From positions 1,115,001 through 1,179,000 of the forward strand of contig NZ_JBAJNS010000001.1 in the NCBI RefSeq assembly GCF_037911585.1: DNA of 64,000 bases. Reading direction: 5' to 3'. The notes beneath the pieces are model-generated. The model was not told where the DNA came from. It made no database searches and was given only the letters and a program-made list of their open reading frames with translations. Of this stretch, positions 48,110 to 56,644 are shown one piece after another; positions within the stretch are counted from its first letter, which is position 1, and every line of letters starts with the position of its first letter. The DNA is from Streptomyces sp. GSL17-111. GTDB taxonomy: Bacteria; Actinomycetota; Actinomycetes; Streptomycetales; Streptomycetaceae. Both the position numbers and the translations under genes were made by a program.

Positions 48110-49572
48110 CACTGCACGCTCTCCTGACGGCCTCGGCCCGGCGGACCCCGGGGGCCGTGGCCGTGCACGGCCCCGAGGGGCCGGTGCGCTACGGCGAACT
48201 GGACGCGCTGGCCGACCGCTTCGCCGCCGCCCTGACGGCCCGGGGCGTCCGTCCCGGCGACCGTGTCGTCCTGTGGAGCCACAAGGGCGTCCGGACGATC
48301 GCCCTCATGCAGGCCGCGCTGCGCACGGGGGCCGTCTACGTCCCGGTGACCGGCTCCAACCCGCCCGCACGCCTGGCGCGCATCACCGCCGGCGCGCGGC
48401 CCGCGCTGGTCGTCGCGGACGAGGAGCTGGCCCGGCGTCCCCGTCCCGACGGGGACGACACCCCGCTGGTGACCTTCTCCGACCTGCTCGCCGACGCCCC
48501 GGAGGGCGCCCGCGTCACGCCGTACGACGCCGGCCCGGACGAGCCGGCGTACATCCTCTACACCTCCGGATCGACCGGGGAACCGAAGGGTGTGTGCATC
48601 AGCCACCGCAACGCCCTGGCCTTCGTGGAGTGGGCCGTGGCGGAGCTGGCCCTCGGGCCCGACGACCGGCTCTCCCAGCACGCGCCGTTCAACTTCGACC
48701 TCTCCGTCTTCGATCTGTACGGCGCCTTCGCGGCCGGCGCCTCGGTCCACCTGGTGCCGCAGGAGATGGCCTACGCGCCCGCCCAGCTCGTCCGGTTCCT
48801 GCACGAGCGGGAGATCACCGTCTGGTACTCCGTGCCCTCGGCCCTGAGCCTGATGATCCGCGAGGGCGGACTGCTGGAGGGGGAGCCGCCCACCGCGCTG
48901 CGGGTGTGTCTCTTCGCCGGTGAGCCGTTCGCCCCGCACCACGTGCGGGAGCTGCGGGCGGGCTGGCCGAAGGTGCGCCTGCTCAACTGGTACGGGCCCA
49001 CCGAGACCAACGTCTGCACCTCCTACGAGGTCACCGACGCCGACCTGGAGCGCACCGGCGCGCTCCCCATCGGCGCCGCCTGCTCCGGTGACGAGGTGCT
49101 GCTCGACCCGCCGGACGCCGAGGAGGGCGAGGTCGTCGTGAGCGGCCCGACCGTGATGCTCGGCTACTGGGGCCGCGAGCCGCACCGGGGCCCCTACCGC
49201 ACCGGCGATCTCGCCCGCCGGGACGCGGACGGACAGCTGGCGTACGTCGGCCGCCGGGACCAGATGGTCAAGATCCGCGGTCACCGGATCGAGCTCGGTG
49301 AGATCGAGGCGGCCGTCGGATCGCTGGACACCGTGGCCGACGTGGCGGTGCTGGTGATCGGCGCGGGTCTGGAGGCCGAGCTGCACGCGGTCGTGGTGCC
49401 CGCCCCCGGCGAACGCCCGTCCCTGCTCCACGTCAAGCGCTGCTGCGCGGAAAGGTTGCCGACTTACATGATCATCGACAGGCTCCACCTCCAGGAAGAC
49501 CTCCCGCGAACCGCCAACGGAAAGCTCGACCGTCCGCTGCTGACCACCCAGATCGAGTCCGGGGAGCTGTGA
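48106..49572 (+). CDS. Stand-alone adenylation enzyme, probable L-proline--carrier protein ligase
   Basis: 488 residues, amino-acid adenylation domain without attached carrier. Core motifs: A3 YTSGSTGEPKG (about 150), A4 region NFDLSVFDLYGAF (about 195), A5 NWYGPTETN (about 295), A7 YRTGDLARRD, A8 GRRDQMVKIRGHRIELGEIE in part, and A10 PRTANGKLDR with the catalytic lysine (about 473). Stand-alone enzymes beside a free carrier protein and an acyl-CoA-dehydrogenase homologue (PltF, RedM, CloN4) activate L-proline; that substrate is inferred, since I did not extract a full specificity code. Its stop overlaps the flavin reductase start (TGATG). Confidence 0.88.
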   Translation: MTLHALLTASARRTPGAVAVHGPEGPVRYGELDALADRFAAALTARGVRPGDRVVLWSHKGVRTIALMQAALRTGAVYVPVTGSNPPARLARITAGARPALVVADEELARRPRPDGDDTPLVTFSDLLADAPEGARVTPYDAGPDEPAYILYTSGSTGEPKGVCISHRNALAFVEWAVAELALGPDDRLSQHAPFNFDLSVFDLYGAFAAGASVHLVPQEMAYAPAQLVRFLHEREITVWYSVPSALSLMIREGGLLEGEPPTALRVCLFAGEPFAPHHVRELRAGWPKVRLLNWYGPTETNVCTSYEVTDADLERTGALPIGAACSGDEVLLDPPDAEEGEVVVSGPTVMLGYWGREPHRGPYRTGDLARRDADGQLAYVGRRDQMVKIRGHRIELGEIEAAVGSLDTVADVAVLVIGAGLEAELHAVVVPAPGERPSLLHVKRCCAERLPTYMIIDRLHLQEDLPRTANGKLDRPLLTTQIESGEL

Positions 49573-50132
49573 TGAACGCCCAGAACCTGATGACCGAAGA
49601 GCTGGTCACCCAAGAGCTGGCCTCCGTCGACCTCCAGACGTTCCGCCAGGTCATGGCCTCGTTCGCCAGTGGCATCACCGTCGTCACCACGGTGGACGGC
49701 GAGGGCACTCCGCGGGGACTGACCTGCTCGGCGTTCTGCAGTGTCTCCGTCGACCCGCCGCTGCTGCTGTCCAGCATCGCCAGCCGCAGCGGCTCACTCC
49801 AGGCGATACTGGAGCGGGGCCGGTTCGCGGTGAACATCCTCAGCTCCCGCGACGAGAAGACCTCGCAGGTGTTCGCGTCCGGGACCCAGGACAAGTTCAG
49901 CCGGGTGCGGTGGGAGCCGGGCGCGACGACCGGCATGCCGGTGCTGCTGGGCACCACGGCGCACGCCGAGTGCGAGCTGGACAGCGCCGTGCGGGCCGGT
50001 GACCACACGCTGCTGCTCGGCCGGGTCGTGGCGGGGAGTGCGGGCGTCGACACCCTCCCGCTGACCTACTGGCGCAGCGACTACGCGCAGCTGGCCCCCG
50101 GCGCCCGTACGACCCACCCGGTCGCGGTGTAG
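49572..50132 (+). CDS. Short-chain flavin reductase
   Basis: 186 residues, HpaC/FRE-type flavin reductase: FRQVMASFASGITVVTT, GLTCSAFCSVSVDPPLLLSS, and INILSS-like VNILSSRDEKTSQVFA match the FMN-binding split-barrel family. It should reduce FAD with NADH or NADPH and pass it to the two-component halogenases in the opposing unit. Translationally coupled to the adenylation gene. Last gene of the plus-strand half of the cluster, followed by a very strong palindromic terminator. Confidence 0.92.
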   Translation: MNAQNLMTEELVTQELASVDLQTFRQVMASFASGITVVTTVDGEGTPRGLTCSAFCSVSVDPPLLLSSIASRSGSLQAILERGRFAVNILSSRDEKTSQVFASGTQDKFSRVRWEPGATTGMPVLLGTTAHAECELDSAVRAGDHTLLLGRVVAGSAGVDTLPLTYWRSDYAQLAPGARTTHPVAV

Positions 50133-50222
50133 TCGGCGCCGCGCCACGGGCGTCCGGAAGGGCCCGACGGCCCACCGGGCGCCCGCCGTCGTGCCCGGGC
50201 CTCCCGGGCCGGGGTGACGGGA

Positions 50223-50268
50223 CGTGCGGGGAGGGCGCCACCCGGCCGGGTGGCGCCCTCCCCGCACG
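50223..50268. terminator. 46-bp perfect palindromic bidirectional terminator
   Basis: Two 23-base arms with no unpaired centre (…CCACCCGG|CCGGGTGG…), between the converging flavin reductase and carrier protein genes. Steric limits would leave a 4-base loop. Confidence 0.85.
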
Positions 50269-50280
50269 CGGTGGCGCGGC

Positions 50281-50592
50281 TCAGAAGCCGATGCCGTAGG
50301 GGGCCAGCGCGTACCGGCGCGCCAGGTACGCGCCCAGCTCGGCCAGGCCGGCGCGGTGGCGCAGCATCTCCTGACCGAGTTCCTGGCCGAGCCACGCCTC
50401 CAACTCGCCCGCCAGCAGGACGGCGTCCACCGAGTCGATGTCGAGCTCGTCGAGGTGGCGGTCGGTGGGCACCTGCTCGGCGGGGACGTCGAGCAGGAGG
50501 GCGACGCGGGCGACGAGCCACTCCAGCACGGCCTCCTCGGTGACCGGCTGCCGCGCGGCCTCCTGCGCCGACGGGATCTGCTGCACGTCCAT
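50281..50592 (-). CDS. Free acyl/peptidyl carrier protein
   Basis: 103 residues. A helical carrier protein with the phosphopantetheine site DIDSVDAVLL, Ser54, and acidic flanks (LDELDID). The region after helix 2 is typical of stand-alone PCPs that carry proline or pyrrole (PltL, RedO, CloN5 type). It converges on the adenylation/dehydrogenase operon and begins 40 bases after a small unknown gene on its own strand. Most likely it holds L-proline for oxidation, chlorination and transfer to the PKS. Confidence 0.9.
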   Translation of the reverse strand: MDVQQIPSAQEAARQPVTEEAVLEWLVARVALLLDVPAEQVPTDRHLDELDIDSVDAVLLAGELEAWLGQELGQEMLRHRAGLAELGAYLARRYALAPYGIGF

Positions 50593-50631
50593 GGGGTGTC
50601 CTCTCGTTGCGGGCGGCCCGGTGAGCGGGCG

Positions 50632-51051
50632 TCAGGCGGCCAGCGGCTCCCAGCAGATGCCCGCTGTCGTCTCGGTGCTGAGCCGGCGGCCGGAGCCGGT
50701 CAGCCGGCAGTCGAGGCGGCCGCGCAGGGGGTCGTCCTCGCCGGGCTGGCCGAGAACGGTGTAGGTCAGGTCCACCGCCGAACCGGTCGGCGGCAGCGGG
50801 ACGAGGGAGGTCCACTCGGTGGTGCCGGCCGCGCCGGGCCCCTCGCCCGGCGGGCGGCCGTCCAGAGTGACCTGCTCCCCGGGCCGCTCACCCACCACGA
50901 CGTCCACGACGATCCGGCCGTGGCCGAGGTAGCCGAGCTGGAACGTGACGGCCGTCGCACCGGCGTACGGGACGAGCCCGGCGCGCAGCAACAGGCCTCC
51001 GGCCTCGTGGTGGAGCACGGTCGTCGTGCCGTGGGTCAGCTGGACGGACAT
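50632..51051 (-). CDS. Small protein of unknown function in the halogenase unit
   Basis: 139 residues starting MSVQLTHGTT at 51051. The sequence is predicted to be mostly beta strands (TAVTFQLGYLGHGRIVVDVV, VDLTYTVLGQ) with a Gly/Pro loop, and has no signal peptide, membrane span or catalytic motif I recognise. It lies between the carrier protein and the halogenase-like gene, with short gaps (39 and 32 bases), so it is very likely co-transcribed. The longer open frame over it is only its upstream extension into shadow sequence of the halogenase-like gene. A partner or stabiliser of carrier-bound intermediates is possible. Confidence 0.65.
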   Translation of the reverse strand: MSVQLTHGTTTVLHHEAGGLLLRAGLVPYAGATAVTFQLGYLGHGRIVVDVVVGERPGEQVTLDGRPPGEGPGAAGTTEWTSLVPLPPTGSAVDLTYTVLGQPGEDDPLRGRLDCRLTGSGRRLSTETTAGICWEPLAA

Positions 51052-51083
51052 GGCCCTCCCCTTCCGTGCGCGGTCGGTGCGGT

Positions 51084-52745
51084 TCAGCGGCTCGTGGCGG
51101 AGGTGACGGAGGTGACGTTGTCGCGGGTGAGCAGCCGGCGGAAGTCCGCGGGCGCCTTCGTCTTGACCCACAGCAGCATGCGCAGCCGCTTGGGGAACGT
51201 GAAGTGGTAGACGCGGGCCCCGGGGTCGCCGAAGGCGTACAGCGGCGGCACGAAGGGGGCCCGGCGCAGGTCCGCGAAGATCGCCGAGGCGGCGGTGGCG
51301 GCGTCCCGGCGGCCGTCGCGCACCTGGGCGATCGTCTCCAGGCTGCGGCCGACCAGTTCGCGCAGGCCCTCGGGGGCGTGGAACCAGATACCGCCCAGCT
51401 CGAAGCGTTCGACCGGCGCCCAGCTCCCGGACTGCTCGCAGTCGAGGCGGGCGCGCTTGAGCGACAGGTCGGCGAGGATCTGCCACAGCAGCCACACGCG
51501 GGAGAAGGCGTTCCAGAGTCGGAAGTCGCGGCAGGCGGTGCGGGCGGCGGCCAGCAGCCGGTCGTTCCACGCCCCGAGCTCCTCCTGGAAGCGGGCCACC
51601 CGGGCGAACGGCTCGGGAGCGAAGTCGTCCCGGCGCACGGCCGTGATCAGCGGGCCGGCCAGCGCGTGGACCAGCTCGGCCGCCGTCGTCACGTCGCGGG
51701 AGAGAAACAGGTCGGTGCGCGCGGCGGAGCGCTCGAGCGCGAACCAGCGCTCCCCGTGCGTGCGGGCGGCGGTGCGCTGCGTCGGCACGTGGGCCGTCCA
51801 CGGCCGCACCGGGGACGCGGTGTCGAACTGGCGCGCGAGGTCGGGGTAACGCTCGACGACGGTGCGGAAGGCCTTCTCCGGGTCGTCGGGCAGTTCGGCG
51901 GCGACCTCGGGGGCGACGCTGAGCGTGACGGACGTGAGCGGGTTCTCCCCGGACCGGTGATTGCCGAAGTGCACCAGCTGGAGCCAGCCGCCGTCGAAGA
52001 GGTGGTGGACGGTGCCCTCGGACCAGGCGGTGGCCTTCGGGTGCCGGTGCAGCGGGACGACGTCCTCGAAGGGCGTCACGCCCCGCAGGTGCGCCGCGTA
52101 GCTCACCGAGCGGTGGGTGAGCCGGGGCACGGCGTCGTCGCCGCCGGCCCGGCGCACCAGCGGCGAGGCGTCCCCGGAGCAGTCCACGAGGTAGCGGGCA
52201 CGGTACGTCCGGCCGTCGGAGGCGCGGACCTCTCCCCCGTCGGGTCCGGCCTCGGCGTCGGTGACGGTGACGCCGCGCGGGACGAGGGCAGCGCCGTGCC
52301 GGGCGGCGATCCGCAGCGCGTAGGCGTCCACCTCCGGGCGGTACAGGTGCCACTCGGCGTGCTCGCCGGGCACGTTGAACTGGACGCTCTCCGCCGGGTC
52401 GTGGCGGCGCCCGGCGTGGTGGTGGAGGAAGCCCAGGCTCTTCTTGACCCCGCTGGTCCGCCGCACCTCCGCCGGCAGGTCGGGGAAGAGACCGAACGCG
52501 GCGATCTCGGGGACGTCGAAGCGCTTGGCGAGCAGCAGGAACACCTCGGCCGTGTAGGGCACGGTGGTCTCACCGGAGGGGGCGGAGCGGTCGTCCGCCG
52601 CGCCGACGAGCAGCACGCGCACGCCCTGCCGGGCCAGCACGGCTCCCAGCAGGCCGGCGGCGAGCGTCCCGCCGAGCACGGCGACGTCGTACCGTTCGGC
52701 GGGATCGGCGGCCCGGACGGCGTCGGTCGGGGGTGCAGGGGTCAT
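51084..52745 (-). CDS. Halogenase-like flavoprotein with degenerate motifs
   Basis: 553 residues, clearly homologous along its length to the two halogenases at 54.9-58.4 kb (GVKKSLGFLHHH, YRARYLVDCSGDASPL, EGTVHHLFDGGW). But the key motifs are changed: the Rossmann GxGxxG is GGTLAAG, the WxWxIP halogenase motif is WLQLVH, and the FAD-site segment, AGFVDALFSRGLS in its relatives, is ARTDLFLSRDVT here. The lysine before GVK in halogenases is absent (EVRRTSGVKK). It probably does not chlorinate; a structural partner, a dedicated non-halogenating oxidase or a decayed paralogue are the options. The ATG at 52745 is followed by a normal leader. Confidence 0.8.
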   Translation of the reverse strand: MTPAPPTDAVRAADPAERYDVAVLGGTLAAGLLGAVLARQGVRVLLVGAADDRSAPSGETTVPYTAEVFLLLAKRFDVPEIAAFGLFPDLPAEVRRTSGVKKSLGFLHHHAGRRHDPAESVQFNVPGEHAEWHLYRPEVDAYALRIAARHGAALVPRGVTVTDAEAGPDGGEVRASDGRTYRARYLVDCSGDASPLVRRAGGDDAVPRLTHRSVSYAAHLRGVTPFEDVVPLHRHPKATAWSEGTVHHLFDGGWLQLVHFGNHRSGENPLTSVTLSVAPEVAAELPDDPEKAFRTVVERYPDLARQFDTASPVRPWTAHVPTQRTAARTHGERWFALERSAARTDLFLSRDVTTAAELVHALAGPLITAVRRDDFAPEPFARVARFQEELGAWNDRLLAAARTACRDFRLWNAFSRVWLLWQILADLSLKRARLDCEQSGSWAPVERFELGGIWFHAPEGLRELVGRSLETIAQVRDGRRDAATAASAIFADLRRAPFVPPLYAFGDPGARVYHFTFPKRLRMLLWVKTKAPADFRRLLTRDNVTSVTSATSR

Positions 52746-52887
52746 CGCCTGTGTCCTTCCGGCATGCGGGTGCGGCGGTCACGGGCCCGGCCGCCGCCCC
52801 GCCGCGGGCGCCGCGTGAGCCGCGGGGCGGGCCCGTGGAAACGCTAGGCGGCGCGGCTCGGGGCGGCCTTGACGGTGGCTGGAACAC

Positions 52888-52923
52888 GCCCCTGCCCCGG
52901 TCGGCGGTGACCGGGGCAGGGGC
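52888..52923 (-). terminator. Hairpin after the MFS transporter gene
   Basis: Perfect 15-base arms (CCCCTGCCCCGG core) with a 6-base loop, 19 bases past the MFS stop. It separates the MFS gene from the halogenase-like gene. Confidence 0.75.
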
Positions 52924-52941
52924 TGCGGGTGACGCGGCGGG

Positions 52942-54702
52942 TCAGGCGCCGCCGGGCGTGATCTGCGCGGGCTTGACCTTCGGCAGGGCGAGGACCAGCA
53001 GGAAGCAGAGGGTGAAGACCCCCAACTGCCAGCCCAGGGCGCCCTGGAAGCTCTGGCTGAAGTTCTCCTTGCGGGCCTCGGGCGCGGCCTCCACGAGGAC
53101 CGCGGTGCGCACCTGTTCCGTGACCTCGGGCGGCAGCGGCAGCTGTTCGGCCTGCCGCTCGATCCGCTCGCAGCTCGCCGGGACGGCCGTGAGGTCCTTC
53201 TGGTTGGTGCGGTCCTCGAAGCAGGTCTGGAAACCGGCGACGACCTGTTCCGAGCGGTCCGGTGGCAGTCCGGCCGCGACGAGGTCCTGCCGCAGCTGCG
53301 GCTCCACCTTGGCCAGGGATTCCCCGGCGTTGCCGGCGATGAGGTTGGCGAAGAGGATGCCGATGACCGCGATGCCGATGGCGATGCCGACCTGCTGCGT
53401 CGTGGCGATGACGCCGGAGGCGGAGCCCGCGTCACCGGACCTGATGCCCTCCAGGATGATGCCGGTGATCGGCGCGACGACCAGACCGGTGCCGGCGCCG
53501 CCGACCATGAGCGCCGGGACGAGGTACCAGCCGCGCAGGTCGGTACCCGCCCAGTTGAGCGTCAGGATGACGCCGCCCATGCCGGTCACGAGGAGCGCGG
53601 TGCCGAGGGCCAGCGTCCAGGTGCCGAGCTTGCGCACGACGACGTTCGAGCGCGCCGAGCCGACGGCGATGAGCAGGGCGAAGGCGAGCGTCACCGCACC
53701 GGCGGAGACGGCGCTGTAGGCGAAGCCGATCTGCAGGGTGATGAACAGCGTCATGAAGAAGGACGGGATGCCGGTGAAGAAGACCAGGCTGATCAGCAGG
53801 CCGACGGTGAAGGACCGCTCCTTGAAGAGCGTGACGGGCACCAGCGGCGACGCGTCGGGGTCCGCCGTCCTGCGCTTCTCCACGAACGCGAACCAGGCCA
53901 GGACGAACGGGCTGGCCGCCAGCATCGCCAGGCTCCAGCCCGGCCAGTCGTGCTCACGGCCCACGACCAGGGGCAGGATGAGCAGGAAGAGCCCCGCGGT
54001 GACGATCAGCGCACCGGTGACGTCCAGCCGCGTCCGGGTCTCGGCGGAGGACTCCCGCAGCCGCGCGGCGCCCAGCCCGAGGGCGAGCAGGCCGATGGGC
54101 ACGTTGACGTAGAAGATGGACCGCCAGTCGCTCCCGGCGATGTCCAGCTCGATGAGCCAGCCGCCCAGGACGGGTCCGAGGACGGTGGCCAGGCCGATGG
54201 AGGCGCCGTAGAAGGCCAGCGCCTTGGGCTTCTCCTTGCCGAAGAAGGTGACCTGGATGATCGACAGGACCTGGGGGAACATCAGCCCGGAGAAGAGCCC
54301 CTGGAGGACCCGGGAGAGGACCAGGAAGTCGGCGCTGGTGGCCGCCCCGCACATCACGGAGGCGCAGGTGAAGCCCAGCATGCCGATGAGGAACATCCGC
54401 TTGCGGCCGTAGATGTCGCCCAGCCGGCCGCCGGTGATCAGCATGCAGGCGAAGGCCAGGGCGTACACGGCGACGACGAGCTGGACGTCGGCGAACGAGG
54501 CCCCGAGGTCCGCCTGGATCGAGGGGATCGCCACGATCGTGATGGTGGTGTCCAGCAGCTGCATGAACACCGCCGACAGCACGATCACGAGGATCAGCCA
54601 GCGGCCGGGGACCGGCGGTGCCTGGCCCTGCGCGTCGTCGGCCGCCGGCGCGGTGTCGGGGGTCGGGGGCCGCACGGGCCCGGGCCCGGTGGAGACACTC
54701 AT
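52942..54702 (-). CDS. MFS drug exporter, DHA2 (EmrB/QacA) family
   Basis: 586 residues with about fourteen membrane spans. Early landmarks are VFMQLLDTTITIVAIPSIQ (motif D1 with the family LDxTIVNVALP pattern) and GRLGDIYGRKRMF (motif A), then GPVLGGWL (motif C). A long extracytoplasmic loop before the last span (about residues 460-550) holds two cysteines (FQTCFEDR, ASCERIE). The ATG at 54702 was chosen at the start of the low-complexity leader; the frame runs open much further. Located among the halogenase genes, it is a likely second export route for the product or an intermediate. Confidence 0.9.
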   Translation of the reverse strand: MSVSTGPGPVRPPTPDTAPAADDAQGQAPPVPGRWLILVIVLSAVFMQLLDTTITIVAIPSIQADLGASFADVQLVVAVYALAFACMLITGGRLGDIYGRKRMFLIGMLGFTCASVMCGAATSADFLVLSRVLQGLFSGLMFPQVLSIIQVTFFGKEKPKALAFYGASIGLATVLGPVLGGWLIELDIAGSDWRSIFYVNVPIGLLALGLGAARLRESSAETRTRLDVTGALIVTAGLFLLILPLVVGREHDWPGWSLAMLAASPFVLAWFAFVEKRRTADPDASPLVPVTLFKERSFTVGLLISLVFFTGIPSFFMTLFITLQIGFAYSAVSAGAVTLAFALLIAVGSARSNVVVRKLGTWTLALGTALLVTGMGGVILTLNWAGTDLRGWYLVPALMVGGAGTGLVVAPITGIILEGIRSGDAGSASGVIATTQQVGIAIGIAVIGILFANLIAGNAGESLAKVEPQLRQDLVAAGLPPDRSEQVVAGFQTCFEDRTNQKDLTAVPASCERIERQAEQLPLPPEVTEQVRTAVLVEAAPEARKENFSQSFQGALGWQLGVFTLCFLLVLALPKVKPAQITPGGA

Positions 54703-54884
54703 CTTCCATTCCTTTCGCGTTGCCGGGGCGGCGCCGCGCTCCCGGGTCGGGAACGCGGCGCCCTCCGCCTGCTCGGGCCGGGTCACGCCGGACGGCCCCG
54801 CCGGGCCCGGTGGCCCGGCCGGTGGCGCGCCCGAAGGGACGCGCCGGAGACGTTGTGCCGAGACGTTGTTCCGGGACGGGGTGT

Positions 54885-56555
54885 CTAGAAGATGCGGCGG
54901 CCCTTCGCCTTCGCCTTCAGTGCCTCGATGCCGGTACCGAACATCAGTCGCCGCACCGCCGGGTCGCCCTCCTTGCGCGCCCAGCCGATGGTCTTCCGCA
55001 GGACCTTCGGTGTGGGGTGCAGGAAGCGCTGGTCGCGTTCGGCGAACCCGAAGTGCTTGGGCACGTACGGTGCCCGGGCGATGTGGTCGTAAATGGTGTC
55101 GGCTGCCTCTCGAGCCGTGCTCTTGCCCGACTCGAAGGCGTCGCACTGCTCGACCATCTCGTCGTAGAGGCTCTTGTAGCCCTCGTGGTTGGGCCAGTAC
55201 AGGCCCAGGTGGGGGACGTCCTCGGCGTGCTTGAAGTGCTCGTCGCGGCCGTCCTTGAGGTACTTGGTGAGCGCCGACTGGAGGTGGAAGGTGCCGGCGT
55301 TGGCACCCCAGGCCCAGACCCGGAAGACGGCGGTCCACAGGTCGTAGTCGTCCCACGAGATGTACGCGGCGTTGACGAGGCTGTCGTTGTAGTCGAACAG
55401 CCCCTGCTGGAGGCGGTCGACGTAGTCGAAACGCTCCTGGGAGAAGTCGTCGTCCTTGACGGCCTCCAGCAGGCGCCAGGACAGCGTGTTGATGGCCTCG
55501 GCGGTGTTGGACAGGCCGCGGGAGAAGAGGGGGTCGATGAACCCGGCCGCGTGCGAGAGGAGGAACCACCGGTCGCCCGAGCAGCGCGTGGAGGAGTACT
55601 GCAGCCGTCCGGTGGAGACCCACTCGCGCATCGGCTTGGCGCCCTCGAACTGCCGGGCGACGTCCGGGAAGCGCTGCGCGTAGTGGTGGAACTCCTCCTC
55701 CGGCGTCATGGTCTCGGACCTGGGGTACGAGCGCGGGTCGAGCGTGAGCCCGACGCTGCACAGCGGGTTCCTCGACCACGGGTGGTTGTCGAAGCCGATG
55801 ACCCAGAACCAGCCGCGCTGGAACATGTGGTGGACGGTGCCCTCGTACCAGGGCACCGGCGGGGTGTTCTCCGGGGAGTGGTGGAACAGCGTGTCGGTGG
55901 GCGGGACGTCGATCATGTGGTTCCAGATCGACCGCGAGTGGTGCTTGAAGCGGCAGGTCTCCTCGCGCAGCCGGAACTTCTCCGCCAGGGGCGAGCGGTA
56001 GCCGCTGGCGTCGACGACGTAGCGGGCCCGGTACTGCTCCCCGGCCGCGGAGCTGAGGGTGACGCCGCTGTCGTCGAAGTCGACGTCTTCCACGCGGAAG
56101 TTGACGCGCGGCACACAGCCGTACTTGACGGCCGTGTGGTACATGTACGCGTCGATGTCCTGGCGGTAGAGGTGGCTGGCCTCGTGCAGCAGGCCAGGGG
56201 TGTCGAACTGGTTCACCTCGCGCGGGTCCTGGGGCCGGCCCTCGTGGTGGAGGAGGAAGCCGAAGTGCTTCTTCACGCCGAACTTGGGGCCGAGGACCTT
56301 GGTGCTGTTGGTGAAGGTGGCCAGCGTCTTGATCTCGGGCACGTCGTAGCGCTCGGAGATCGTGCGCAGGGCGACGAGGGTGTAGGGGATGGTGGACTCG
56401 CCGATGGCGAACTTCGGGTGCGAGGCCGCATCGATGAGCAGCACCTTGGCGCCGTTGCGGGCGAGGATCGCCCCCAGCATGGAGCCGGCGATACCGGAGC
56501 CGAGGATGGCGACGTCGAAGGGCTTCTTGGGGTCGGGGTTCGGCTGCTCGTGCAC
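54885..56555 (-). CDS. Flavin-dependent halogenase
   Basis: 556 residues, flavin-dependent halogenase of the carrier-protein/phenol group. FAD motif VAILGSGIAGSMLGA (GSGIAG at 19-24), GESTIPYT, the lysine-containing segment TKVLGPKFGVKKHFGF, a WxWxI motif as GWFWVIGFDNH (Gly replaces the usual Pro), and HAAGFIDPLFSRGLSNTAE for the isoalloxazine site. I set the start at the GTG at 56555 with AAGGAG upstream; a GTG at 56648 overlaps the preceding gene's stop (GTGA) and would add a 31-residue unconserved leader. Needs reduced FAD, likely from the 49.6-kb reductase. Substrate may be pyrrolyl-carrier protein. Confidence 0.9.
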   Translation of the reverse strand: MHEQPNPDPKKPFDVAILGSGIAGSMLGAILARNGAKVLLIDAASHPKFAIGESTIPYTLVALRTISERYDVPEIKTLATFTNSTKVLGPKFGVKKHFGFLLHHEGRPQDPREVNQFDTPGLLHEASHLYRQDIDAYMYHTAVKYGCVPRVNFRVEDVDFDDSGVTLSSAAGEQYRARYVVDASGYRSPLAEKFRLREETCRFKHHSRSIWNHMIDVPPTDTLFHHSPENTPPVPWYEGTVHHMFQRGWFWVIGFDNHPWSRNPLCSVGLTLDPRSYPRSETMTPEEEFHHYAQRFPDVARQFEGAKPMREWVSTGRLQYSSTRCSGDRWFLLSHAAGFIDPLFSRGLSNTAEAINTLSWRLLEAVKDDDFSQERFDYVDRLQQGLFDYNDSLVNAAYISWDDYDLWTAVFRVWAWGANAGTFHLQSALTKYLKDGRDEHFKHAEDVPHLGLYWPNHEGYKSLYDEMVEQCDAFESGKSTAREAADTIYDHIARAPYVPKHFGFAERDQRFLHPTPKVLRKTIGWARKEGDPAVRRLMFGTGIEALKAKAKGRRIF

Positions 56556-56644
56556 GGTGGTCTCCTTGGAGCCGTCCGGTCGGTCGGTGGTGGCGGGTGC
56601 CGTGTCCGCGCGGGGCGCGGGAGTGGTCCGGTGGGGGCGCCGGG

